Assembly: GCF_002217395.1 (NCBI RefSeq)
Contig: NZ_MUHD01000033.1
Span: 3,189 to 67,188 of the forward strand
Origin: Flavobacterium plurextorum
GTDB taxonomy: Bacteria; Bacteroidota; Bacteroidia; Flavobacteriales; Flavobacteriaceae
Direction of reading: 5' to 3'
Length of the DNA: 64,000 nucleotides
Shown: positions 16,572-25,227 of the stretch, in pieces
Layout: each line of letters opens with the position of its first letter
How positions within the stretch are numbered: position 1 is the stretch's first letter
The notes under the pieces: model-generated
What the model saw: only the letters and a program-made list of their open reading frames with translations
Told to the model about the DNA's origin: nothing
Databases searched by the model: none
Program-made: the position numbers and the translations under genes

Positions 16572-18191
16572 TTAAAGATTGTACATCTTTTTTCTTTGCT
16601 CTTGAATTTTTTCATCATCAAGATATTCGTCAAATGTCATGTAACGGTCAATTACTCCGTTTGGTGTAATTTCAACGATTCTGTTACCAACGGTTTGTGC
16701 AAACTCGTGGTCATGAGTTGTAAAAATCACTGAACCTTTAAAGTTTTTCAATGAGTTGTTGAAAGCGGTAATCGATTCCAAATCTAAGTGATTTGTTGGT
16801 TCGTCCAGCATTAAAATATTTGCACGTTCCATCATCATTCTAGAAAGCATACAACGTACTTTTTCTCCTCCAGATAAAACTCGGCTTGTTTTTAAAGCTT
16901 CTTCTCCAGAGAAAATCATCTTCCCTAAGAAACCTCTAATAAACACCTCATCGCGCTCTTCTTCTGTTTTAGCATATTGACGTAACCAATCAACTAAACT
17001 CAAATCGTTTTCGAAGAAATCGTGATTTTCAGCTGGTAAATAAGCTTGATTTGTTGTAATTCCCCAGTCAAAAGTTCCAGAATCTGCTTTTTGTTCGTTG
17101 TTTAAGATTTCATAAAAAGCAGTTGTAGCACGTGAATCTTTAGAGAAAAGAACGATTTTGTCGCCTTTCGCCATGTTCAAGTTAATATCTTTAAATAAAA
17201 CTTCACCATCTACTGAAGCTGATAAGTTTTCTACATTCAAAATTTGATCTCCAGCTTCACGATCCTGATCAAAAATAATTGCTGGATAACGACGGCTTGA
17301 AGGTTTGATTTCAGAAATATTCAATTTAGAAATCATTTTTTTACGAGAAGTAGCTTGCTTAGATTTCGCAACGTTTGCACTAAAACGACGAATAAATTCT
17401 TCAAGTTCTTGTTTCTTCTCTTCTGCTTTTTTGTTTTGCTGTGCACGTTGTTTTGCTGCTAATTGGCTAGACTCGTACCAGAATGTATAGTTTCCTGAAT
17501 AGTGATTGATTTTCCCGAAATCAATATCAGAAATATGTGTACAAACCGCATCTAAAAAGTGACGGTCGTGAGATACAACAATTACAGTATTTTCGTAGTT
17601 TGCTAAGAAATTTTCTAACCAAGCGATTGTTTCAAAATCCAAATCGTTGGTAGGCTCATCCATAATCAATACATCAGGATTTCCAAAAAGTGCCTGCGCC
17701 AAAAGCACACGAACTTTCATTTTTCCTTCCATATCGCCCATTAAAGTATAATGATGCTCTTCGTTAATTCCTAAGTTAGACAACATTGATGCTGCATCAG
17801 AATCTGCGTTCCATCCGTTCATTTCTTCAAATTGAACTTGAAGCTCCCCTATTCTGTCAGCATTTTTATCGTTGTAGTCTAAATAAAGTTCATCCATTTC
17901 CTTTTTAACAGCGTACAAAACTTTATTTCCCATTAAAACGGTTTCCAAAACAGTATGCTCATCGAACATGTTGTGATTTTGGTTCAAAACCGACATACGT
18001 TTTCCCGGCTCTAAATGTATGTGCCCAGAAGTTGGGTCCATATCACCTGAAATAATTTTAAGAAATGTAGATTTTCCAGCACCATTGGCTCCAATAACGC
18101 CGTAAATATTTCCGTGAGTGAATGTTGTATTTACTTCGTCAAACAAAATTCGTTTGCCAAATTGAACTGATAAATTATTGACTGTTAACAT
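16572..18191 (-). CDS. ABC-F family ATPase (YbiT/EttA-like) with one degenerate ATP site
   Basis: Soluble two-domain ABC protein of 539 residues of the ribosome-associated ABC-F class, without membrane segments. NBD1: Walker A GANGAGKST (34-42) and Walker B DVLIMDEPTNDLD are intact, but the signature is changed to MEGKMKVR (about 153). The Lys/Glu-rich interdomain linker lies around 235-290. NBD2: the Walker A place reads GDKIVLFSKDSRATTAF (about 342), with no GxxGxGKS, while the signature LSGGEKVR (about 437) and Walker B ANILMLDEPTNHLD are intact. Head-to-tail dimer geometry therefore gives one consensus and one degenerate site. Preceded by a good promoter (18217-18247). Confidence 0.93.
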   Translation of the reverse strand: MLTVNNLSVQFGKRILFDEVNTTFTHGNIYGVIGANGAGKSTFLKIISGDMDPTSGHIHLEPGKRMSVLNQNHNMFDEHTVLETVLMGNKVLYAVKKEMDELYLDYNDKNADRIGELQVQFEEMNGWNADSDAASMLSNLGINEEHHYTLMGDMEGKMKVRVLLAQALFGNPDVLIMDEPTNDLDFETIAWLENFLANYENTVIVVSHDRHFLDAVCTHISDIDFGKINHYSGNYTFWYESSQLAAKQRAQQNKKAEEKKQELEEFIRRFSANVAKSKQATSRKKMISKLNISEIKPSSRRYPAIIFDQDREAGDQILNVENLSASVDGEVLFKDINLNMAKGDKIVLFSKDSRATTAFYEILNNEQKADSGTFDWGITTNQAYLPAENHDFFENDLSLVDWLRQYAKTEEERDEVFIRGFLGKMIFSGEEALKTSRVLSGGEKVRCMLSRMMMERANILMLDEPTNHLDLESITAFNNSLKNFKGSVIFTTHDHEFAQTVGNRIVEITPNGVIDRYMTFDEYLDDEKIQEQRKKMYNL

Positions 18192-18216
18192 GAATGTCTT
18201 TTTAATTAATTTGGTG

Positions 18217-18247
18217 CAAAAGTAGTGAAAAAGGTTCAGAGTTGCAA
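18217..18247 (-). promoter_or_regulatory. Bacteroidota-type promoter of the ABC-F gene
   Basis: On the minus strand TACTTTTG (18217-18224, TAnnTTTG -7 element) lies 20 bp from TTG (18245-18247). The position, 26 bp before the start codon, fits. Confidence 0.6.
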
Positions 18248-18267
18248 AGATGTGAAAAGGTGAATTA

Positions 18268-18335
18268 TAAATTGTAAAACGTAAAATGTCAACTCCAAAA
18301 TATCTAACTTTTATCCTCTCACATTTTACAATTTA
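18268..18335. repeat. 12-bp inverted repeat between tlpA-like and ABC-F genes
   Basis: TAAATTGTAAAA (18268-18279) and TTTTACAATTTA (18324-18335) face each other across 44 nt. It is built of iterated ATTGTAAAA words like other gene-boundary microrepeats in this window. No T run follows. Confidence 0.5.
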
Positions 18336-18348
18336 CATCTCACTTCCA

Positions 18349-19122
18349 TTACAATTTACTTTCTTTCGACAAAGCGGTTTCCAGACTCTCGAAATTTGGA
18401 AGGACTTTAGCAATCTTTCCTTCTTTATTGAGAATAAAATGTGTTGGAAATGAATTGAGTTGTAAAGCTTCATTCATATAAACTTTCATATCAGGAATTA
18501 CAGCATACGACAACGGTTTTCTACTTAAGAATGCTTTTAATTGTTCCGTCGAATCTTCTGCCAGACTGATAAAAACAATATCTTTTCGGTCTTTGTATTC
18601 TTCAACTAACGTATTGACTTGTGGAAATTCTCTAATACAGGGCGTACAGTGAATGTACCAACATTTTATTACTATAATTTTTCCTTTCATGGATTCGTTT
18701 GTAACCAGATTTCCGTTTAGATCTTTGAACGAAAATTTAGGAAAAGCGGTTCCTTCCATCTGATAGTTTTTAAGCGCATCAAAACCTATTTGGTTAATTG
18801 TCGCTTTTATGCTCGTATCAGATTTTGGCAGAATTTTAAACAGCTTATAACTGTAGACAGAATCTCCTGATTTTAATCGAATTGGAATATAATTTCCATT
18901 TGCTAATTGGTCTAAAAACTTTTCTTTTGAAATTTCTTTAGATTCTAAATCAAGAGCAGTAAAATCTCTCGAAAGCATGATTTTTTTACTTTGATAAACG
19001 GACCAATCGCTAAACGTTTTTTGAATTTGAACTGGATCGACTTCTGGCGTTCCATTTTTAATTTGGCTGTAACCAAAGGTAAAAACTAAAAATGCTGCTA
19101 TAAAAAGAATTGATTTCGGCAT
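18349..19122 (-). CDS. TlpA-like thioredoxin-fold protein, exported
   Basis: A 257-residue protein with a signal peptide (to FGYSQ, about residue 20). Residues 25-115 form an N-terminal region of unknown fold. A thioredoxin/AhpC-TSA-type domain follows (about 120-255): FPKFSFKDLNGN, the active site WYIHCTPCIREFP with a CxxC pair near residue 155, DIVFISLAED and LNSFPTHFILNKEGKI. It is likely a periplasmic thiol-disulfide reductase. The partner is unknown and no cytochrome maturation genes adjoin it. Confidence 0.87.
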   Translation of the reverse strand: MPKSILFIAAFLVFTFGYSQIKNGTPEVDPVQIQKTFSDWSVYQSKKIMLSRDFTALDLESKEISKEKFLDQLANGNYIPIRLKSGDSVYSYKLFKILPKSDTSIKATINQIGFDALKNYQMEGTAFPKFSFKDLNGNLVTNESMKGKIIVIKCWYIHCTPCIREFPQVNTLVEEYKDRKDIVFISLAEDSTEQLKAFLSRKPLSYAVIPDMKVYMNEALQLNSFPTHFILNKEGKIAKVLPNFESLETALSKESKL

Positions 19123-19211
19123 GGGTTTTTAATACAATATTTAAGTCTCAAAAGTACTAAAATTGCCCTTAAATACTGGAGACAGATTTATAAGGTTTCT
19201 AGAATATCTAT

Positions 19212-19911
19212 TTAATTTTTGAGATTAGGTAAAAAAGAAATATCCATATAATATTTCTTTGGATTACTCGGATCGATCATCACTTTTATTATATCGTCTT
19301 TTATAAACTCCGTTGGATCAAACCAAATACTATCACTTTCAAAAATATACATTTCGTTTGTTTGAGGATTAAGCCACTGACTGGATATTTGAAACGGATT
19401 CCTTCCATTTACTGCCATACTGTAATTTAAGTGCACTTGAACAAATTTTGTATCAATACGTTTGCCATTATCTCGTAGATACAGCGTTTTTCTTTGTTTT
19501 AAAAAGCCGAATAAAATGATTCCGAAACCAATTAAAAAGAAAACTGTTCCCAAAATCCCCAAAATTAATGGGCCAAGCCATAGTGAAGCAAATCCATTAA
19601 TACTGGCATCTTTTGGTTCTGCAGGATCGTAAAAAACTTCGACACTTTCACCTTCGCTGTAACTTGGAGGATTACTGCTCACTGATGAAGTAAATTCGAT
19701 TTTGTTCCCTTTTTTTTGTTGTAAAAGTAACTACTGGCGCATAAGTTGTAGAATTATCAGATCTTTTGCTAATTAATTCAATTACGGTTCCCTGAACGGT
19801 TTCTGCTCTTTTTAAAAAGGCTTGTTTATCCTGATAAAGATAAAAAGCTCCTGCAAGCATCAGTGCTCCGATTGATAAAAATACATATTTAATTATGGCT
19901 ATTGTTTTCAT
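19212..19911 (-). pseudogene. DUF3592 membrane protein interrupted by a one-base frameshift at A8
   Basis: Two frames together make one DUF3592 protein. The first part (19911 to about 19710) starts MKTIAIIKYVFLSIGALML with one membrane helix and runs to YAPVVTFTTKK, then goes out of frame and stops at 19672. Dropping one A from the eight-A run (T8 on the plus strand, 19710-19717) restores KKGNKIEFTSSVSSNPPSY and joins it to the second frame, which continues GESVEVFYDPAEPKDASINGF, a second helix pair (LGPLILGILGTVFFLIGFGII) and a C-terminal domain ending at 19212. No other disabling change is seen. It may be a pseudogene, a sequencing error, or expressed by slippage on A8. Confidence 0.8.
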
Positions 19912-20154
19912 ATTTTATTCTATAAAAATAAGGTAATGATTAAATCATATCTGCATTAAAAATGCGATAACAGATCATATTTTCTGTTTACAAAAAAAAG
20001 TTATAAATGTAATAATTTCATTATTAAACAAACAAATATACAGCTAAGAAACATATCACAAATCAGACTAATTTGTTGTAGTTTCTTAAAAGAAAAAATT
20101 TGCAAAAACAATCCAATTAATTTAATTAAATTAGCAAAAAAATCTGACTAAAAA

Positions 20155-20910
20155 ATGACGTTTCCATTTCAGTTTAAGCTCTTTAACGAAACCTTTTATT
20201 GGCACGCTTTATTTGAAACATTAGCCTTTTTTATTGGGATAAGGGCATATTACTTTTTGAAGAAAAGAACAGTAGATCCTATTTCAGATATCAATCGTCT
20301 TATTATTTTAATTGGGGCAATGGTTGGTGCATTAATAGGCTCTAGAGTTATTGCTTTGCTTGAAAATCCTGCCGAAATAACACAGCAGACTTTTTTAACT
20401 TTCTTTCAGAACAAAACTGTAGCGGGAGGATTTTTAGGCGGACTGCTTGGTGTGGAACTTTTCAAAAAAATAATTGGTGTTAAAATCTCTTCAGGTGATC
20501 TATATGTAATTCCGATAATTGTGGCTTTGTTTATTGGTCGAATTGGCTGTTTTTCAATGGGTATTGCTGAACCTACTTACGGAATCGAAACAAGTTTTAT
20601 TACGGGAATGGATCTGGGAGATGGTTTATACAGACATCCAGTAGCTTTATATGAAATGTTTTTCATGCTTTTACTTTTTATCTTTTTTCAAAAAATAAAA
20701 AACAGAAATCTCGTTAATGGTGACCGATTTAAACTATTCATGGTTTTGTACTTTTTATTTCGCTTTTTAATTGAATTTATAAAGCCATACAATCCTTTAT
20801 TTTTTCATTTAAGCAGTATTCAATGGAGCTCCATTTTTATTTTTATTTACTACTCGAAATTTATAAATCGGGTTTTTAATCATTTAAGCAAAACTTTACT
20901 TTTACAATAA
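20155..20910 (+). CDS. Lgt paralogue (prolipoprotein diacylglyceryl transferase superfamily)
   Basis: Inner-membrane protein of 251 residues with about seven hydrophobic segments and Lgt landmarks: a GxxxGSRV-type motif (GALIGSRVIALL, about 60), AGGFLGGLLG (about 100), IGRIGCFSMG (about 140), RHPVALYEM (about 163) and FRFLIEFIKPYNP (about 205). In true Lgt the GG motif is preceded by His (HGGL); here the position is Ala (TVAGGFLGG), and the Asn after GRIG is Cys. It probably transfers a lipid group to something other than standard prolipoproteins, or has changed chemistry. It is 16 bp ahead of the radical SAM gene and is probably co-transcribed. Confidence 0.85.
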   Translation: MTFPFQFKLFNETFYWHALFETLAFFIGIRAYYFLKKRTVDPISDINRLIILIGAMVGALIGSRVIALLENPAEITQQTFLTFFQNKTVAGGFLGGLLGVELFKKIIGVKISSGDLYVIPIIVALFIGRIGCFSMGIAEPTYGIETSFITGMDLGDGLYRHPVALYEMFFMLLLFIFFQKIKNRNLVNGDRFKLFMVLYFLFRFLIEFIKPYNPLFFHLSSIQWSSIFIFIYYSKFINRVFNHLSKTLLLQ

Positions 20911-20926
20911 CTATACTTCTATCATA

Positions 20927-22315
20927 ATGAAAACCCGCGATTATATATTTTACGATTATACTAAAAGTTTATGCCCAACCTGCTTGGATCTTGTTGATAC
21001 TAAAATTGTATTTCAAGACAATAAAGTTATGATGTTGAAACATTGCAAAACACACGGCGAATTGAAATCGATGATTGCTGATGATGTTGATTATTATAAA
21101 CAAATTCGTAATTATAATAAGCAATCTGAAATGCCCTTAAAGTTCAATACAAAAGTGCACTATGGCTGCCCATATGATTGTGGATTATGCACAGATCATG
21201 AGCAGCACTCCTGCTTAACGATTGTTGAAGTTACGGATCGCTGCAATTTAGCCTGCCCGACTTGTTATGCAAATTCGGCTCCAAACTATGGAAGGCATCG
21301 TACTTTAGAAGAAATTGAAAAAATGTTCGACACTGTTGTCGCTAATGAAGGTGAACCAGATGTTGTTCAAATTTCAGGAGGTGAACCAACTGTACATCCT
21401 GAATTTTTTAAAATTCTTGATATTGCAAAAAGTAAACCTATCAAGCATTTGATGTTGAACACGAATGGAATAAGAATTGCAAAAGACATAAAATTTGTTG
21501 AGACATTGGCCAGCTACATGCCGGATTTCGAAATCTACTTACAATTTGACAGCTTTAAACCTGAAGTATTAGAAAAACTTCGCGGAGAGGATTTAACTGA
21601 AGTTCGTAAAAAAGCAATTGAACATTTAAATCAATTTAATATTTCGACTACGTTAGTAATTACACTTCAAAAAGGAGAAAATGATGATGAAATTGGTCAG
21701 ATAATTGAATATGCTTTACAGCAAAAATGTATTCGTGGCGTAACTTTTCAGCCTACTCAAGTTGCAGGCAGAAATGATAATTATGATGATGATTTTGGAA
21801 GAATAACTTTGACCGAAGTACGCCGAAAAATTTATGAGCAGTATCCTCTTTTTACACCTCAGGATTTAATTCCGGTTCCTTGTAATCCCGATGCTTTATG
21901 TATGGCTTATGCATTAAAAATTGATGGAGAAGTTTTCCCGATGACACACTTAATTAATCCAGAAGATCTGTTAAACAACTCCAAAAACACTATTGTTTTT
22001 GAGCATGATGAAAAACTAAAAACTCATATGCTGAATCTATTTAGCACTGGAATTTCTGTTGATTGTGCTGAAACCGAAATGAATGAATTAATGTGCTGCT
22101 TGCCAAGAGTGCAATCAGACACTTTAAACTATAATAATTTGTTCCGAATTTTGATAATGAATTTTATGGACGCGCATGATTTTGATGTTCGGGCTGTTAA
22201 AAAATCTTGTGTTCACATTGTAAGCGATAAGATGAAAATTATTCCTTTTGAAACCATGAATTTATTCTACAGAGACCATAAAATTGATAAGATTCGAGAA
22301 AAACTGAATGTTTAA
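20927..22315 (+). CDS. Radical SAM protein of the MJ0619/tetraether-synthase-like family
   Basis: Iron-sulfur radical SAM enzyme of 462 residues. The N-terminus has CPTC (about 17-20) and HCKTHGE, resembling a zinc/rubredoxin-like knuckle. Next is CPYDCGLC...HEQHSC (about 82-97), a cysteine set characteristic of this family. The SAM-cluster motif CNLACPTC (CxxxCxxC) lies at about 106-113, with ISGGEPTVHPEF after it. The C-terminal segment MCCLPRVQ...FMDAHDFDVRAVKKSC.HIV..IIPF matches the conserved end of these proteins. Archaeal relatives join lipid chains or methylate cofactors. Together with the Lgt paralogue this suggests lipid modification, which is inference. Confidence 0.87.
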   Translation: MKTRDYIFYDYTKSLCPTCLDLVDTKIVFQDNKVMMLKHCKTHGELKSMIADDVDYYKQIRNYNKQSEMPLKFNTKVHYGCPYDCGLCTDHEQHSCLTIVEVTDRCNLACPTCYANSAPNYGRHRTLEEIEKMFDTVVANEGEPDVVQISGGEPTVHPEFFKILDIAKSKPIKHLMLNTNGIRIAKDIKFVETLASYMPDFEIYLQFDSFKPEVLEKLRGEDLTEVRKKAIEHLNQFNISTTLVITLQKGENDDEIGQIIEYALQQKCIRGVTFQPTQVAGRNDNYDDDFGRITLTEVRRKIYEQYPLFTPQDLIPVPCNPDALCMAYALKIDGEVFPMTHLINPEDLLNNSKNTIVFEHDEKLKTHMLNLFSTGISVDCAETEMNELMCCLPRVQSDTLNYNNLFRILIMNFMDAHDFDVRAVKKSCVHIVSDKMKIIPFETMNLFYRDHKIDKIREKLNV

Positions 22316-22334
22316 TTTACAAATTTTTTAAAAT

Positions 22335-22508
22335 ATGGAAGGATTAATATTTATTGGATTCATCCTCGCTGTGATGTTTTTAGTTGGATTGATTGGTTTA
22401 ATTTCTGGAAAAGAAAACAAAAAATTCTTTTTAATAATTATGCTGATTCCAATAATCATTCTTGTAATTGGATTTGGCACCTGTGCCTTAATTGTAAGTC
22501 AGCTTTAA
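22335..22508 (+). CDS. Tiny two-helix membrane protein, cassette member 1
   Basis: A 57-residue ORF with ATG at 22335, starting MEGLIFIGFILAVMFLVG. It has two hydrophobic helices separated by a short basic loop (SGKENKK) and ends IGFGTCALIVSQL. The IGFGTCA motif in the second helix recurs in the next gene, so the two are likely paralogues. It begins 19 bp after the radical SAM stop. No family recognised. A substrate or subunit role with the radical SAM or Lgt-like protein is speculation. Confidence 0.7.
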   Translation: MEGLIFIGFILAVMFLVGLIGLISGKENKKFFLIIMLIPIIILVIGFGTCALIVSQL

Positions 22509-22519
22509 TTTAAAACATT

Positions 22520-22717
22520 ATGAATAATCCTTTAGTAGCAATTGGCGGTATGGCCGCCTTTATAAGTGTAATTGCTTTTCTTGTTGGAATTTTACGCTTG
22601 ATTATTATCTCACGAGACAGAAAAACTTCGTTGAAAATTATACTGTTCGCCATTATTGGTTTTGTAATTGGTTTTGGCACTTGTGCAGCAAACTTCAAAC
22701 TAGGAAACATGCATTAA
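22520..22717 (+). CDS. Tiny two-helix membrane protein, cassette member 2
   Basis: A 65-residue ORF starting MNNPLVAIGGMAAFISVIAFLVG. It has two membrane helices separated by a basic loop (ISRDRKTSLK) and a second helix ending in IGFGTCAANF, sharing IGFGTCA with the 57-residue neighbour. It starts 11 bp after that gene. A strong terminator follows, so this is the last gene of the lgt-like/radical SAM unit. An antisense frame (22510-22710) exists but has no features. Confidence 0.7.
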   Translation: MNNPLVAIGGMAAFISVIAFLVGILRLIIISRDRKTSLKIILFAIIGFVIGFGTCAANFKLGNMH

Positions 22718-22721
22718 TAAA

Positions 22722-22752
22722 AAAACCTGGTAATAAAATTACCAGGTTTTAT
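22722..22752 (+). terminator. Terminator closing the Lgt-like/radical SAM cassette
   Basis: Perfect 13-bp stem (22722-22734 and 22738-22750, core ACCTGG/CCAGGT) with an AAA loop, ending in T4. Confidence 0.75.
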
Positions 22753-22919
22753 AATGTTCGCATCTGGGTGAAAACCAAATAACAAATCACCCAAATTTGA
22801 TCATTATTCTGAAATAAAATTTAGATTAAAAAATAAATAACCAAACTCAATTTTAACCATTCCAATATTCTATTTCCACTTATCTTAAAAGAGCTGTCTT
22901 CAACAGATTTTTGCCCTAA

Positions 22920-22950
22920 TTATCTCTGCCAGAAAACCTGACAGAGATAA
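22920..22950 (-). other. Hairpin downstream of the GH20 gene, without a U tract
   Basis: Arms TTATCTCTG (22920-22928) and CAGAGATAA (22942-22950), extended by a further CCAG/CTGA pairing. On the minus strand, the direction of the GH20 gene, the T-rich side comes before rather than after the stem, so it is not a standard terminator. It may protect the 3' end. Confidence 0.4.
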
Positions 22951-23011
22951 AAAAAATTACTAAATAATTCAGGCAACACAACTTACTAAGTACTAACTCA
23001 AACCAAACTCA

Positions 23012-25078
23012 TTATATTAATTTTTTAAGACTTTCATAAACTGATAATTCAACATCAGCGTGGTCTTTATTGTTACATTGCTCAATTAAATTTTTAAGCT
23101 CATCAGCTTTTAATTGCGACTTATTATCTAACACAAGCAACAACTCTTTCGATGCATCGCTTAAGCTTTTTGCTAAAGGTAAAAATGGCTGTACTAAAGG
23201 TGCATTTGCACTCAACTCTGTTAATTGCTTATGAAGTGAAATCCATTTAGTAAAGAATGCCGTTACTTTAGCTTTATTTTCTGGTGTTTTATTTGCTAAA
23301 TACTGACTTACAGCATCATTAAAAGCTAATGAATCTTTAGCATCTGGTCCGCAAGCATCTGCAAAAAGTGTAAACGGAGAATACATTTGATATTCAGTTC
23401 CTCCTTTGTTTCTTTTATAACCTTTTAATGGTTCACAAACATTCGAAAATTCTTCTAATGCTTCTATATTTTGATTATTAGAAATATTTCTTAAAATAAC
23501 TGCTTTGTTACGAATGTGTGTTAATCCAAGTTCTTCTAATCTGAAAGAAACTACATCAAGACGTTTTCTCATACTAGTCATATCGGTAATATCTTCTGCA
23601 GACCAAAGTCTTTCTGCTATTGCCGCAGTTCTTGGCCAAAGTCTAGAATCGATAGTTGTTGGTGTTACAAGTTCTGTCCACATTGTTGCTTCTCCACCTA
23701 AAACTCTTGCTTTTTCTTCTGCCGATAAAACTGCACCTTTTGGCATTGGATCATTTAAGTAATGACTTTCTATTGGGTACAACAAATCGACATAATATCC
23801 ATTTGACATTACCGTTTTATACCCTTTTTTAACGGCATCAATCAATGACTGACCTGCAACAACACCTTCGTTTGGTCCTCTCCATGCATGAATAATAGCA
23901 TCTTTTGACATGTTTTTTGTCAAAATCTCTTCCCAGCCCATTAGTTGCTTTCCGTGTTTTTTAAGCATCGGAACTAACTGCATGGTGAAATAAGTTTGCA
24001 ATTCATGATTCGTTGTTAACTTATTTTTCTTTTTAAACTCTTGAATTTTTGGATTTTCATCCCAGTCTTTTCCTTCATTCTCATCTCCTCCAATATGAAA
24101 ATAAGCTCCTGGAAATAATGGACATACTTCATCAAAAAGTTCACTTAATATTTGATATGTTTTAGGATTTGAAGGATCTAATGTTGGCGAAAAAATACCC
24201 GCATTTCTTTCAATTCCATAGGTAGCGATTGCTGTACCTTGAATATTTTTTTCGGAAGTTCCTCCTGTCAATGTAATCACTTTACTGCCAATTTCTGGAT
24301 AAGCTGTAAGTATTGCAGATGCATGACCTGGAACATCTATTTCTGGAACTATCAAAATACCGCGCTCTTCAGCATATTTTACGATATTTTTAATTTCCTC
24401 TTGTGTGTAATACATTCCATCCGAAGCTAATTCTATTAGTTTTGGATGTTTTTTCATTTCAATTCTCCAACCTTGATCGTCAACTAAATGCCAATGAAAC
24501 ACATTCATTTTCATTGCTGCCAATCCATCTAGATTTCTTTTAATTACATCAACCGGCTGAAAGTGTCTTGAAGCATCTATCATTAAACCTCTCCATGTAA
24601 ATCTTGGAAAATCTGAAATTTTAGAAACTGGAAAATAAAATGAACTACTATTATTTTGCAGCATTTGTAACAACGTTTCAAGTCCGTGTAAAGCACCTAA
24701 ATCGCTTGTTGCGTTTATCGTAATTTTATTTTGTTTGATATCTAAATGATAACTTTCATCTTCGTATAAACCAATTTTACCACTTTTAGTACAATTAATT
24801 TGCAGTTCGGCATTTGGAACTTCATTTAATTTTGTGATAAAACCCTGCTGAAAGAAAATTCCTGTTCTACCATCTAAGCGGCGTAAAAAACGAGTTACTC
24901 CTCCAAAAATTCTTGGATTAGGATTTCCAGTAATGTTTACTTTAAAGTTTTTGTTTAAAGCAAAATTCCCGTCGTTTAATTCAACACTCTGAGGCCAAGG
25001 CATAAGATTTAACTGCTCTTTCTGAATTTGAGCGCTAGAGGTTACACCTGCTAATAGTAGGACAAATAAATATTTCAT
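23012..25078 (-). CDS. Beta-N-acetylhexosaminidase, GH20
   Basis: Exported enzyme of 688 residues that removes terminal GlcNAc from chito-oligosaccharides. Signal peptide to about residue 17; GH20 N-terminal domain (to about 150), then the TIM barrel: FTWRGLMIDASRHF, FHWHLVDDQGWR, EIDVPGHA, the catalytic Asp-Glu pair in HIGGDENEG (near 330), GWEEI, IHAWRG and a Trp-rich active-site wall (GGEATMWTE). A helical C-terminal extension follows. It is last in the row susC-susD-nagB-hex and works with those genes on chitin fragments. Confidence 0.95.
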   Translation of the reverse strand: MKYLFVLLLAGVTSSAQIQKEQLNLMPWPQSVELNDGNFALNKNFKVNITGNPNPRIFGGVTRFLRRLDGRTGIFFQQGFITKLNEVPNAELQINCTKSGKIGLYEDESYHLDIKQNKITINATSDLGALHGLETLLQMLQNNSSSFYFPVSKISDFPRFTWRGLMIDASRHFQPVDVIKRNLDGLAAMKMNVFHWHLVDDQGWRIEMKKHPKLIELASDGMYYTQEEIKNIVKYAEERGILIVPEIDVPGHASAILTAYPEIGSKVITLTGGTSEKNIQGTAIATYGIERNAGIFSPTLDPSNPKTYQILSELFDEVCPLFPGAYFHIGGDENEGKDWDENPKIQEFKKKNKLTTNHELQTYFTMQLVPMLKKHGKQLMGWEEILTKNMSKDAIIHAWRGPNEGVVAGQSLIDAVKKGYKTVMSNGYYVDLLYPIESHYLNDPMPKGAVLSAEEKARVLGGEATMWTELVTPTTIDSRLWPRTAAIAERLWSAEDITDMTSMRKRLDVVSFRLEELGLTHIRNKAVILRNISNNQNIEALEEFSNVCEPLKGYKRNKGGTEYQMYSPFTLFADACGPDAKDSLAFNDAVSQYLANKTPENKAKVTAFFTKWISLHKQLTELSANAPLVQPFLPLAKSLSDASKELLLVLDNKSQLKADELKNLIEQCNNKDHADVELSVYESLKKLI

Positions 25079-25227
25079 TTTTACTGTTTTTGAAAAGATG
25101 TTATCCTAAGACAACATTAATAAATAGATAAAAGAAACAAAACTCAGATGGACTCTTATTGAACCTCACTAATCGCTGCGAAATCAATCTGAATTTTGTA
25201 ATTTGATTCGTTATCCGAATCTAATTT

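Noticed and set aside
22920..22950. Terminator for the GH20 gene
   Set aside because: The hairpin has its T-rich side on the wrong end for minus-strand transcription.
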